This document shows positions 27,434-36,095 of a stretch of 64,000 nt of DNA, piece by piece; positions within the stretch are counted from its first letter, which is position 1; every line of letters begins with the position of its first letter. A program made the position numbers and the translations under genes. This DNA is from Flavobacterium sp. Root935. GTDB taxonomy: Bacteria; Bacteroidota; Bacteroidia; Flavobacteriales; Flavobacteriaceae. Below the pieces are notes generated by a model. The model saw nothing but the letters and a program-made list of their open reading frames with translations, was not told where the DNA came from and made no database searches. The stretch is taken from positions 186,381 through 250,380 of the forward strand of contig NZ_LMJL01000007.1 in the NCBI RefSeq assembly GCF_001429295.1, read 5' to 3'.

Positions 27434-29179
27434 ATGAAAAGATATTTAATTCTATTTCTACTCGCTTTTCAAGGACTTATGGCTCAAGTACAATTTGAAG
27501 CCAGAGTCAGCAAAAATACGCTTGGACTGAACGAAAGACTTCGTATAGACTTCATTATGAATGTTGACGGAGATAATTTCGAACAGCCTTCTTTTGACGG
27601 TTTTAAACTTGTTGCGGGACCAAGCCAGCAGATTAGCCAATCTTGGATCAATGGTCGAAGCTCTTTTCAGAAAATTTACTCTTATATTTTACAGCCTGAG
27701 AGAAAAGGCGCTGTAACGATCAAACAAGCCGCAATAGAATACAACGGGCAGATCTACAAAACAAATCCGATTAAGGTTACGGTTACCAATGCTGTAGCTC
27801 AGGAAAGAGATCCAAGCGACAGACCTCCAGGATCTGGAAACGAATTGTTGAATTTAGTTGCTGAAATTTCAAAAACAAATCCATATCTAAATGAACCAAT
27901 TACAGTTGTTTACAAACTGTATTTCAACAACATTGGTGTTACTGGATTTAAAGAACTGGCAAAACCAAAATACAATGATTTCTGGAATCAAAATATTGAC
28001 ATAAAACAATTGTCTATTGAAGAAGGAAATTATCAAGGACAGAGATGTTATTATGTAATCCTGAAAAAAGCGATTTTGTATCCTCAAAAAGCTGGAAAAC
28101 TAACAATTGAACCTCTTTCACTTGATATTGGCGTGCAATTACCAACAAATCGACGCGATATGTTTGGACAAATGATTATTACGGAGGATAATAAAGTAGT
28201 TTCAGCAGGAGCTAAAACAATAAATGTAAGACCGCTTCCTGAAAGCACAAAACCAGAAGGATTTACTGGTGCTGTTGGAAGATTGAACTTTACAGTTACG
28301 CCTTCTAAAACAACACTTAAAAATGGCGAAAGTCTCGACTTAATTGTGAGTGCACAGGGAACTGGAAACATGAAGTTATTTACACTTCCTAAACCAGTTG
28401 TTCCAAATGCATTAGAAATGTATGATCCTGTTCATGATGAAAAAGTAACAACATCATTAGCTGGAATGTCTGGAAGAATCACAGATAAATATACCATCAT
28501 TCCGCAGTACAAAGGAAAGTATGCTATTAAGCCAATGCAGTTTTCATACTTTGATTTGAGTTCGGGCACTTATAAAACCATCACTTCAAAAGAGATTATG
28601 GTGGATGTTTTAGATGGTCCAACACCTGCAGAAGCAAATACTGGAAGTACTGCTAAAAATATAGCTGTCAAAACAGAACAATTTAAAAACATCAAACCTA
28701 AAACAATATTAGTTGGTATCGCTAAAAATGATTTTTATGGTTCCGATTTATATTTAGGATTATTATTTGCTCCGTTCATCATCATTCCGCTGATTATTTT
28801 AGCTAAGAAGAAAAAAGAAGCTATTGACAGTGACGTTACTGGAAATAGAATTAGAATGAACAATAAACTAGCGAAGAAATATTTATCGCAGGCGAAGAAA
28901 CATCTTAACAATAAAGAGCCTTTCTATATCGCACTGGAAAAAGCAATGCATAATTTCTTGAAAGCCAAACTGCATATTGAAACCTCAGAAATGAGTAAAG
29001 ACAATATTAGAGAATTGTTGTTGTCTAGAAATGCAAATCCAGAAACCGTACAAAACTTTATCGCTTTGACAGAAAACTGTGAATTTGCACGTTATGCACC
29101 AGCATCAAGCGCTTCGATTCAGCAGGATTATGATAAGGCGGTGTTGATTATTTCTGAGTTAGAAAAACAGATTGTTTAA
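27434..29179 (+). CDS. batD: BatD, large periplasmic/membrane protein
   Basis: The 581-residue protein has a signal peptide (MKRYLILFLLAFQGLMAQ), several beta-sandwich domains typical of the BatD (oxygen tolerance) family (FEARVSKNTLGLNERLRIDF; FTVTPSKTTLKNGESLDLIV), one membrane segment near residue 440 (LYLGLLFAPFIIIPLIILA), and a cytoplasmic helical tail (LAKKYLSQAKKHLNNKEPFYIALEKAMHNFLKAKL). It is the largest Bat component and probably organises the complex across the inner membrane. Confidence 0.9.
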   Translation: MKRYLILFLLAFQGLMAQVQFEARVSKNTLGLNERLRIDFIMNVDGDNFEQPSFDGFKLVAGPSQQISQSWINGRSSFQKIYSYILQPERKGAVTIKQAAIEYNGQIYKTNPIKVTVTNAVAQERDPSDRPPGSGNELLNLVAEISKTNPYLNEPITVVYKLYFNNIGVTGFKELAKPKYNDFWNQNIDIKQLSIEEGNYQGQRCYYVILKKAILYPQKAGKLTIEPLSLDIGVQLPTNRRDMFGQMIITEDNKVVSAGAKTINVRPLPESTKPEGFTGAVGRLNFTVTPSKTTLKNGESLDLIVSAQGTGNMKLFTLPKPVVPNALEMYDPVHDEKVTTSLAGMSGRITDKYTIIPQYKGKYAIKPMQFSYFDLSSGTYKTITSKEIMVDVLDGPTPAEANTGSTAKNIAVKTEQFKNIKPKTILVGIAKNDFYGSDLYLGLLFAPFIIIPLIILAKKKKEAIDSDVTGNRIRMNNKLAKKYLSQAKKHLNNKEPFYIALEKAMHNFLKAKLHIETSEMSKDNIRELLLSRNANPETVQNFIALTENCEFARYAPASSASIQQDYDKAVLIISELEKQIV

Positions 29180-29191
29180 ACGTAATAAAAT

Positions 29192-29224
29192 AAACCTGAC
29201 AGGTTTTAAAAACTTGTCAGGTTT
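29192..29224. repeat. CCTGACAGG-type hairpin
   Basis: AAACCTGACAGGTTT (29192-29206) pairs with AACTTGTCAGGTTT (29211-29224). It lies in the batD-batE spacer and differs in sequence from the hairpins in the other bat spacers. Confidence 0.8.
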
Positions 29225-29236
29225 AAACAAAATAAG

Positions 29237-29983
29237 ATGAAAAACATACTATATCTCTTTTTATTAATCTCACAGGTTTTCTTTGCGCAGGGGCGCTTTG
29301 AAGCAGGAAATGCTTTATACGAAAAGGGGCAATATAAAGAAGCTGCACAGGTTTATGAAAACATCATTAAAGAGGATAAATTACATTCGGCTGAATTGTA
29401 TTTTAATCTTGGAAACTGTTACTATAAACTAAATCAAGTTGCACCTTCTATTTATAATTATGAAAAAGCTTTGGTTTTAAAACCAAACGATCCTGAGACT
29501 TTAAACAATTTAAAGTTTGCCAAAAAGCTGACAATCGATGAAATTAAAGAAGTTCCTAAAGTTGGTTTTGCAAAACTGATTCAAAACTTTACTTCTATTT
29601 TTGACTATAATACTTGGGCCAAAATTTCTGTTGCGCTTGGTTTTGTATTTTTGTTGAGTTTTATTGGGTATTATTTTTCGAATGCTACACTTGCAAAAAG
29701 AATTTATTTCGTTGGAATGTTTGTTGTTTTGATTGCTTTAGGTTTAAGTATTTCAGCTGGCATGTCTGAAAAAAGTCATTTTGACAATGATCGTGTTGCC
29801 ATTGTTTTTTCTGAATTAAGCCAAGTTCGAAAGGAACCACAAAAATCAGCAAATGGTATTATTCTATTACACGAAGGAGCAAAAGTTTATGTAATAGAAA
29901 GTGTTGCAGGATGGAAAAAAGTAGAATTAACAGACGGAACTCAAGGCTGGATTGATTCTTCAACTATTAAAGAAGTAAAGTAA
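29237..29983 (+). CDS. batE: BatE, TPR plus SH3-like protein
   Basis: The 248-residue protein has a signal peptide (MKNILYLFLLISQVFFAQ), TPR repeats at residues 22-95 (ELYFNLGNCYYKLNQVAPSIYNYEKALVLKPND), two membrane segments (WAKISVALGFVFLLSFIGYYF and IYFVGMFVVLIALGLSISA), and a C-terminal SH3-like domain (VRKEPQKSANGIILLHEGAKVYVIES...GWIDSSTI). It closes the moxR-bat operon and converges on a VWA lipoprotein gene. Confidence 0.88.
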   Translation: MKNILYLFLLISQVFFAQGRFEAGNALYEKGQYKEAAQVYENIIKEDKLHSAELYFNLGNCYYKLNQVAPSIYNYEKALVLKPNDPETLNNLKFAKKLTIDEIKEVPKVGFAKLIQNFTSIFDYNTWAKISVALGFVFLLSFIGYYFSNATLAKRIYFVGMFVVLIALGLSISAGMSEKSHFDNDRVAIVFSELSQVRKEPQKSANGIILLHEGAKVYVIESVAGWKKVELTDGTQGWIDSSTIKEVK

Positions 29984-30004
29984 AATTAAAAAATATTCAA
30001 ATAA

Positions 30005-30047
30005 AAAAATTCCAAATTCCAATGTTAAACTGGAGTTTGGAATTTTT
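30005..30047. terminator. Bidirectional hairpin after batE
   Basis: AAAAATTCCAAATTCCA (30005-30021) pairs with TGGAGTTTGGAATTTTT (30031-30047) with one G-T pair. It lies between convergent stop codons and has A/T runs at both ends. Confidence 0.85.
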
Positions 30048-30065
30048 GTTTTTTGGAGTTTCTAA

Positions 30066-31613
30066 TTAGTTTACAGCATCAACCAATCTTATAAATTCTG
30101 CTCTGTAACCATCTTCATCATTATACAAACCAGATTTTGCTAATTTTTTAATGTCTGAAGCAGAACTGCTGGTAATATATTTTGAATCGCGTAATTTTAA
30201 TCCGAACCAAGAAACTGCGGTTGTAAATTTAAAATCAGGAGAACTGTTTTGAAGGTCTGTTTTCCTATCTGCTATTACATTTACTATTTCAATACTTTTA
30301 TCACCATCAGGTTTTTTATATCTGAATTTTACGGTTGCCAATTCATCACTGTAATTTCCATCTCCTTTTTGTGTTTTAGTATATTTCAAATCAGATGGAA
30401 CGTAATTACTTTCTACTCCAACTGGAATAATTTCATACAAAGCTGTAACGGAGTGTCCGCTTCCTAATTCGCCCGCATCAATTTTATCATTTTTAAAATC
30501 TTCTGCATTGAGTTTTCGGTTTTCATAACCAATCAATCGATATGCTTGAACGTGTTTAGGATTAAATTCAATTTGAATTTTTACATCTTTCGCAATAGCA
30601 AACATCGAACCTTTAAATTCTTTTCCTAGAAAACGATTCGCTTCTTGAATATTATCGATATAAGCGTAATTTCCGTTGCCTTTATCGGCTAAGATTTCCA
30701 TTTTAGAATCTTTGTAATTCCCCATTCCGAAACCTAAAACAGTTAAAAACACACCAGAGTTTCTTTTTTCTTCAATTAATTTCAGCATATCATCATCACT
30801 GGAAGCGCCAACATTAAAGTCACCATCAGTAGCTATCACTACTCTATTATTTCCCTCTTTTATGAAATTTTCCTGTGCTAGTTTGTAAGCTAATTCAATT
30901 CCTTCGCCTCCTGCTGTGCTTCCTCCTGCATGCAAGTCATCAAAAGCATCCATAATTTCATCTTTATTGTTACCAGAAGTTGGCTCTAAAACAACACCAG
31001 CCGAACCTGCATAAACGACAATAGAAACTTTATCGATACTGCGAAGCTCTTTTACCAAAATTTTCATTGATTCTTTTAGCAAGGGCAGTTTGTTCGATTC
31101 ATCCATAGAACCAGAAACATCTACTAAAAAAACGAGATTAGTAGCGGGCAAATTTGCCATGGGAATGTTCTTTCCCTGCAAACCAATTTTTAGCAGTCTG
31201 CTGTTTGTATTCCACGGACAGTCGCTGTATTCTGTGTTTATAGCAAAAGGATGCTGCCCATCTGGCTGTGGATATTTATATTTGAAGAAATTAATCATTT
31301 CTTCAACACGCACGGCATCTTTTGGGACTTTCTGCCCTTCATTAATAAAACGTCGAATATTGGTGTATGATGCATTATCAACATCTATAGAAAAAGTAGA
31401 TAGCGGTTCTTTAAGCGGAGATTCAAACGGATTTTCTTCTAATCCTGCGTAGCTTTCTGTGTTCGGTTCAATATACATTTCCTCTGGAATTTCATCTGAT
31501 ACAGCTGCAGCAGAATCAACGGTCTCGTAACTTTGGTCTGGTGCATATGCTTTCTTACAGCTGAAAATAGTAAGTACAAGGAATGCCATCATAAAGAAAT
31601 TAAGATTTCTCAT
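30066..31613 (-). CDS. YfbK-like VWA lipoprotein
   Basis: The 515-residue protein has a lipoprotein signal (MRNLNFFMMAFLVLTIFSC), the von Willebrand-associated N-terminal segment (STFSIDVDNASYTNIRRFINEGQ...VRVEEMINFFKY), a VWA domain with metal motif DVSGSM near residue 170, and the DUF3520-type C-terminal region (AVSWFGLKLRDSKYI). Relatives such as YfbK have no firm function; surface or periplasmic location is expected. It lies beside the bat operon, which also encodes VWA proteins, but on the opposite strand. Confidence 0.88.
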   Translation of the reverse strand: MRNLNFFMMAFLVLTIFSCKKAYAPDQSYETVDSAAAVSDEIPEEMYIEPNTESYAGLEENPFESPLKEPLSTFSIDVDNASYTNIRRFINEGQKVPKDAVRVEEMINFFKYKYPQPDGQHPFAINTEYSDCPWNTNSRLLKIGLQGKNIPMANLPATNLVFLVDVSGSMDESNKLPLLKESMKILVKELRSIDKVSIVVYAGSAGVVLEPTSGNNKDEIMDAFDDLHAGGSTAGGEGIELAYKLAQENFIKEGNNRVVIATDGDFNVGASSDDDMLKLIEEKRNSGVFLTVLGFGMGNYKDSKMEILADKGNGNYAYIDNIQEANRFLGKEFKGSMFAIAKDVKIQIEFNPKHVQAYRLIGYENRKLNAEDFKNDKIDAGELGSGHSVTALYEIIPVGVESNYVPSDLKYTKTQKGDGNYSDELATVKFRYKKPDGDKSIEIVNVIADRKTDLQNSSPDFKFTTAVSWFGLKLRDSKYITSSSASDIKKLAKSGLYNDEDGYRAEFIRLVDAVN

Positions 31614-32017
31614 AAAGTAAATTTTTAAAAATTAATAAAAGGTTATAGGCTTCAAATAAGGACTAGCATTCCGGATGTACTAGAAGTAATTATTTGCAAT
31701 TTTCGAGTATGCAAAATCGTGCCAAAAAATTTACAAATGTTTTTCTTACGTGGAAATAAAATTAAAAACCTTGATTTTTAAAGGGATTTACTGTGAAATA
31801 TTTTTTTCTTTTCCGTGTAAATTGTAGAGATGCAGCGCAGTGCGTCTAAGTCAAGTAGATCGACAAAGATTATATTAGATGCACTGGAGATATTTTTTTT
31901 TGCCACAGATTAATGGATTTGAAATGATTAATCCTTTTTTAATCTTGTAATGTGTGGCATTACTTTGTGTGTGTAGACGCACTGCGGTGCGTCTCTACAG
32001 AATATTGGACTATGAAA
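31614..32017. repeat. 404-base gap with GACGCACTGCGGTGCGTC palindromes
   Basis: No gene fits here. A degenerate palindrome GTAGAGATGCAGCGCAGTGC occurs near 31823-31849 and a nearly perfect one at 31976-31993, both relatives of 17207-17224. A further half copy (TAGATGCACTGGAGA) lies near 31876. The rest is AT-rich sequence upstream of the VWA lipoprotein gene and downstream of the cyclo-ligase gene. Confidence 0.7.
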
Positions 32018-32587
32018 TTAAAACTGATATATTTTCTCAGGCGTAACGCAGTAATCCAATTTAATATCAGATTCGAAGACATCATAAATTTGATTTACAG
32101 CTTCAAAAAAAGAAAGACCGATTTTGATGGTTTCGGGTTTGCATTCGGCAAGAAATTTATCGTAGAAACCTTTTCCGTAGCCAATTCGGTTTCCAAAAAT
32201 ATCAAAAGCCAAAAGCGGTACAAAAACAACTTCTATTTTAGAAGAAGGCACTTCTATTCCATCTACAGGTTCTGGAATATTGTATTCGTTCTTTTTAATT
32301 TTGGTATTATCAGTCAAAAGAAAATGATTCATCTTTCTAGTTTCAAAATCACTTTTAGAAATCAGGATTTCTTTGTCTTTTCCAGAAAGTAAATGCAGGA
32401 CAAATTCGGTATTGACTTCTTTATGTTCTTCAATAGGAAGAAAAACATGATAATAAATTTTATCCCAAATTGGCATTTGAATCAATTGGTTGGCAATTGC
32501 CAGACTTTTTTCTTCTACTTCATCAAAAGAAAGCGCTTTACGGAAATTTTTATATTCAATTCGAAGTTCTTTTTTAGTCGTAGACAT
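32018..32587 (-). CDS. 5-formyltetrahydrofolate cyclo-ligase
   Basis: This enzyme converts 5-formyl-THF to 5,10-methenyl-THF with ATP. The 189-residue protein has the family signature near the C-terminus (VPLLAFDIFGNRIGYGKGFYDKFL) and the substrate region KMNHFLLTDNTKIKKNEYNIPEP. The ATG at 32587 (MSTTKKELRIEYKN) fits family N-termini; an upstream ATG would add 23 residues within the preceding gene. The 14-base overlap with the aspartoacylase-like gene indicates translational coupling. Confidence 0.9.
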   Translation of the reverse strand: MSTTKKELRIEYKNFRKALSFDEVEEKSLAIANQLIQMPIWDKIYYHVFLPIEEHKEVNTEFVLHLLSGKDKEILISKSDFETRKMNHFLLTDNTKIKKNEYNIPEPVDGIEVPSSKIEVVFVPLLAFDIFGNRIGYGKGFYDKFLAECKPETIKIGLSFFEAVNQIYDVFESDIKLDYCVTPEKIYQF

Positions 32588-33554
32588 TTTCAGGATTACT
32601 TTTAGATAAATGATAAATAGCATCGCCCTCGTAAACAATTGGCGAATGGTTGGCATTAATTACAAAACCATCATGTGGTGCTTTTACTTTTTGCTCAAAT
32701 TTACCAAACGGATCTGTAATAATGGCTAAGATAGTGCCTTTGGTTACAAATTTTCCGATCAAATTAAAATCGTGCAGCAACCCCGAACATTTTGCCCGAA
32801 GCCAAACCGATTGTTTAATATAAATAGATGGCTCATGAGATGGCTCAACTATTTGTTTCGGATCGAGCATATTTAGATAATGCAATAAACGTTTGGTTCC
32901 AAGTACACCTTGATTGGCAATTTCGTTATTGATATCCAATGATTTTCCGCCCTCAAAAAGAAGCATTTTGACATTGGCTTTTTCAGACGTATTTCTAAAA
33001 GAACCGTTTATATTTTTAGAGTATAAAGTAAAAGGCGCATTAAAAACGTCTGCCAAAATTTTCAATTCGGGATTATTTTCGGTGATTCTAATTTGAGGCG
33101 CATTGAAACGACTTGCTCCTCCTGCGTGAAAATCGACTGCATAATCTAGAATTGGCAGAATTTCTTCGACAATATGATACGCAAATCTACTGGCAAGCGA
33201 ACCTTTTTTACTTCCGGGAAAAACGCGGTTTAAGTCACGGCCGTCTGGAAATTCGCGAGATTTATTCACAAAACCATACATATTGATCACCGGAATACAG
33301 ATTATTGTTCCGCGAGTAGGTCTGTTAATTTTTTTACTGATGATCTGACGGACAATTTCGACACCATTTATTTCGTCGCCGTGAATTCCTGCAGAAAACA
33401 AAACCGTTGGGCCTTCAACCTTGGAACGGCGTACAATAACCGGGATGTTCAGTTTGGTCGTAGTGTGTAATCGAGCAATTTCGACGTTTATCGTTCTGTG
33501 TTCTCCCGGCAAAATCGATTCGCCAAAAATAACCAATGGAGTACTATTTTTCAT
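32574..33554 (-). CDS. Succinylglutamate desuccinylase/aspartoacylase family protein
   Basis: This is a zinc-dependent M14-like deacylase. The metal ligands are expected in GIHGDEINGVE (His, Glu at about residues 57-60) and in DYAVDFHAGGASR (His). The C-terminal part (VKAPHDGFVINANHSPIVYEGDAIYHL) forms the beta-rich domain of the family. The true acyl-amino-acid substrate is not known. At 326 residues it is complete, starting at an ATG at 33554, and it overlaps the cyclo-ligase gene by 14 bases. Confidence 0.85.
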   Translation of the reverse strand: MKNSTPLVIFGESILPGEHRTINVEIARLHTTTKLNIPVIVRRSKVEGPTVLFSAGIHGDEINGVEIVRQIISKKINRPTRGTIICIPVINMYGFVNKSREFPDGRDLNRVFPGSKKGSLASRFAYHIVEEILPILDYAVDFHAGGASRFNAPQIRITENNPELKILADVFNAPFTLYSKNINGSFRNTSEKANVKMLLFEGGKSLDINNEIANQGVLGTKRLLHYLNMLDPKQIVEPSHEPSIYIKQSVWLRAKCSGLLHDFNLIGKFVTKGTILAIITDPFGKFEQKVKAPHDGFVINANHSPIVYEGDAIYHLSKSNPENVYD

Positions 33555-33689
33555 GTAGAATTATAAAATCTAAATATAGAAATTATTCTTTTGATTTTGT
33601 AAATTTGAAACTAAATCAATGTTAAGCTTCATTTAGAAATCGGAATGGTTTTTGAAAAGCTTTTCGAACATCTTCAGAAACAATATAGA

Positions 33690-35489
33690 ATGCAAAAACC
33701 ATCCTTAGATCTTCAAATTTTAACCTTGCCAGACAATCCAGGTGTTTATCAATATTATGATAAAGACGGGAAAATCTTGTATGTTGGCAAAGCCAAAAAT
33801 TTAAAAAAAAGGGTTTCCTCATATTTCAATAAAATTCACGACACAAGGAAAACAAATGTTCTGGTTAGAAAAATTGTGACCATAAAACATATTGTTGTTC
33901 CTACAGAGACTGATGCGCTTTTATTAGAAAACAATTTAATTAAAACTTTACAGCCACGATATAATGTTTTGCTCCGCGATGACAAAAGTTATCCTTGGAT
34001 TTGTATTAAAAAAGAACCTTTTTCGAGAATATTTTTAACTCGAAGAATGGTAAAAGACGGCTCTGAATATTTCGGTCCTTATACCAATTTTAAGATGGTT
34101 TATACGATTTTGGATCTAATCAAAGAATTGTATCCGTTAAGAACCTGCAATTACGATTTGAGCAAATCGAATATTGAGTCTGGAAAATTTAAGGTTTGTC
34201 TGGAATATCATATCGGAAACTGCAAAGGTCCGTGTGAAGGTTTGGAACCTTTAGAGGAATACCAGAGACAAGTCAACGCAATTCGCGAAATCCTAAAAGG
34301 AAATTTCAAAGAAAGCTTGAAGGATTTTAAGAAATTAATGAATAATTATGCGCAGAATTTACAATTTGAAGAAGCGCAAAAAATCAAAGAAAAAATCGAA
34401 ATTCTTGAAAACTATCAATCTAGATCAACGATTGTAAATCCTAAAATTACCAATGTTGATGTTTTCTCGATTGTGTCTGACGAAAGTGCAGCTTATGTCA
34501 ACTTCCTGCAGATTTCTCACGGTTCCATCATTCGTTCTCATACTTTAGAAATCAAGAAAAAACTCGACGAAAGCGATGAAGAACTATTAGAATTGGCCAT
34601 TGTAGAGCTTCGTGAACGTTTTAATTTATTATCAAAAGAAATCATTGTTCCTTTTGAAATGGATTTGGGCGAAAATATCAAAACAACCGTTCCGCAGCTC
34701 GGAGACAAAAAACAGATTTTAGATTTATCAATAAGAAATGCCAAATTCTACCGCATCGAACAATTGAAACAATTACAAATTGTTGATCCAGATCGTCACG
34801 TAAATAGAATTATGGCACAGATGCAGAAAGATTTACGTCTTCCTGTTGAGCCTCGACATATAGAATGTTTTGATAACTCGAACATACAAGGAACAAATCC
34901 TGTTGCTGCCTGCGTGGTTTTTAAAGATGGAAAACCAAGTAAAAAAGATTATCGTCATTTTAATGTAAAAACCGTTGAAGGTCCTGACGATTTTGCTTCG
35001 ATGACCGAAATTGTATACCGCCGTTACAAAAGATTATTAGATGAAAATCAGCCTTTACCACAATTGATCATTATTGACGGTGGAAAAGGACAATTGTCAT
35101 CTGCTTTAAAAAGTATTGATGAATTGGGTCTACGTGGTAAAATTGCCATTATCGGAATTGCAAAACGTTTGGAAGAACTTTTTTATCCAGGTGATTCAAT
35201 TCCGTTATATCTGGATAAAAAATCTGAAACCTTAAAAGTCATTCAGCAATTACGAAATGAGGCGCACCGTTTTGGTATTACTTTTCACCGAGATAAACGA
35301 AGTAAAGCTGCGCTTAATTCTTCTGTAGAAAGCATTCCTGGAATTGGCGAAAAAACTATGCTCGCGTTAATACAACATTTTAAAAGTGTTAAAAGATTGA
35401 AACTAGCAACAGAAAAAGAAATTTCGGCCGTTGTTGGGGCATCGAGGGCTAAAAAAATTGTAGATTTTTATCATCCAAAAGAAAACTAA
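33690..35489 (+). CDS. uvrC: UvrABC excinuclease subunit C
   Basis: UvrC makes both incisions in nucleotide excision repair. The N-terminal GIY-YIG domain appears as PGVYQYYDKDGKILYVGKAKNLKKRV. CYS-type region CLEYHIGNCKGPC follows, then the UvrB-binding UVR motif (FEEAQKIKEKIEIL), an RNase H-like nuclease domain (ECFDNSNIQGTNPVAACVVF; LIIIDGGKGQL), and C-terminal helix-hairpin-helix (IPGIGEKTMLALIQHF). The start at 33690 (MQKPSLDLQ) suits the family; an ATG 15 codons earlier is also possible. Confidence 0.95.
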   Translation: MQKPSLDLQILTLPDNPGVYQYYDKDGKILYVGKAKNLKKRVSSYFNKIHDTRKTNVLVRKIVTIKHIVVPTETDALLLENNLIKTLQPRYNVLLRDDKSYPWICIKKEPFSRIFLTRRMVKDGSEYFGPYTNFKMVYTILDLIKELYPLRTCNYDLSKSNIESGKFKVCLEYHIGNCKGPCEGLEPLEEYQRQVNAIREILKGNFKESLKDFKKLMNNYAQNLQFEEAQKIKEKIEILENYQSRSTIVNPKITNVDVFSIVSDESAAYVNFLQISHGSIIRSHTLEIKKKLDESDEELLELAIVELRERFNLLSKEIIVPFEMDLGENIKTTVPQLGDKKQILDLSIRNAKFYRIEQLKQLQIVDPDRHVNRIMAQMQKDLRLPVEPRHIECFDNSNIQGTNPVAACVVFKDGKPSKKDYRHFNVKTVEGPDDFASMTEIVYRRYKRLLDENQPLPQLIIIDGGKGQLSSALKSIDELGLRGKIAIIGIAKRLEELFYPGDSIPLYLDKKSETLKVIQQLRNEAHRFGITFHRDKRSKAALNSSVESIPGIGEKTMLALIQHFKSVKRLKLATEKEISAVVGASRAKKIVDFYHPKEN

Positions 35490-35495
35490 TTCACT

Positions 35496-36035
35496 TTGAA
35501 AAAATACTTTTTACATATCTGTTTAAGTTTATTTTGCTCTATTTTGTATAGTCAAAATGATATTTCTTTGGTACAAAAAGACAAAAGCAAATTCAAGATA
35601 AGTTTGAAAACCAATTCTGGTTCCACGGATAACGAAGAAATCGAACAGACAATAGAAGTCAAAAATTTTCAAACCGGAAAAATCCAGATCATTACAAATA
35701 TCGAAACGTCTATTACGGGAAAACCAACTCATTTGGAAGTAAACGATTATAATTTTGATGGTTTTACAGACTTTGCTGCTTTTCATACCGACGACGGAAT
35801 GGGAGTTTATACGATTTACCAGATTTTTATTTTTAATCAGAAAACTAAAAATTTTGACACTTTACAATTTCCAACCAATTTCAATCCGAAATGTGATATG
35901 TTTTGCGATGTAAAAGTCGATAAAACTAAACAAACACTAAGCTCAAGCTGCAGAGGCGGCGCGAGAACCCACAAGGATATTTGGAAATATGATCGAAACA
36001 AAAAATTAATACTTGCAAAAACAGAATCCTACTAA
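35496..36035 (+). CDS. Secreted XAC2610-like protein
   Basis: The 179-residue protein has a signal peptide (KKYFLHICLSLFCSILYSQ) and a C-terminal region like XAC2610-type proteins, with a calcium-binding-like loop DYNFDGFTDFAAF and CDVKVDKTKQTLSSSCRGGARTHKDIWKYD. It starts with TTG at 35496, six bases after uvrC; no nearby ATG would retain the signal peptide. Its function is unknown. It is likely co-transcribed with uvrC. Confidence 0.7.
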   Translation: MKKYFLHICLSLFCSILYSQNDISLVQKDKSKFKISLKTNSGSTDNEEIEQTIEVKNFQTGKIQIITNIETSITGKPTHLEVNDYNFDGFTDFAAFHTDDGMGVYTIYQIFIFNQKTKNFDTLQFPTNFNPKCDMFCDVKVDKTKQTLSSSCRGGARTHKDIWKYDRNKKLILAKTESY

Positions 36036-36095
36036 GATAATCTATTAAAAGCAAAAAAAATTGCCGACTTTTACAAAACCAATTAGTTAATTTTT

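Noticed and set aside
32018-32392. Plus-strand frames (including one around 31952-32392) opposite the cyclo-ligase gene
   Set aside because: They are antisense to a clear formyl-THF cyclo-ligase and show no family features.
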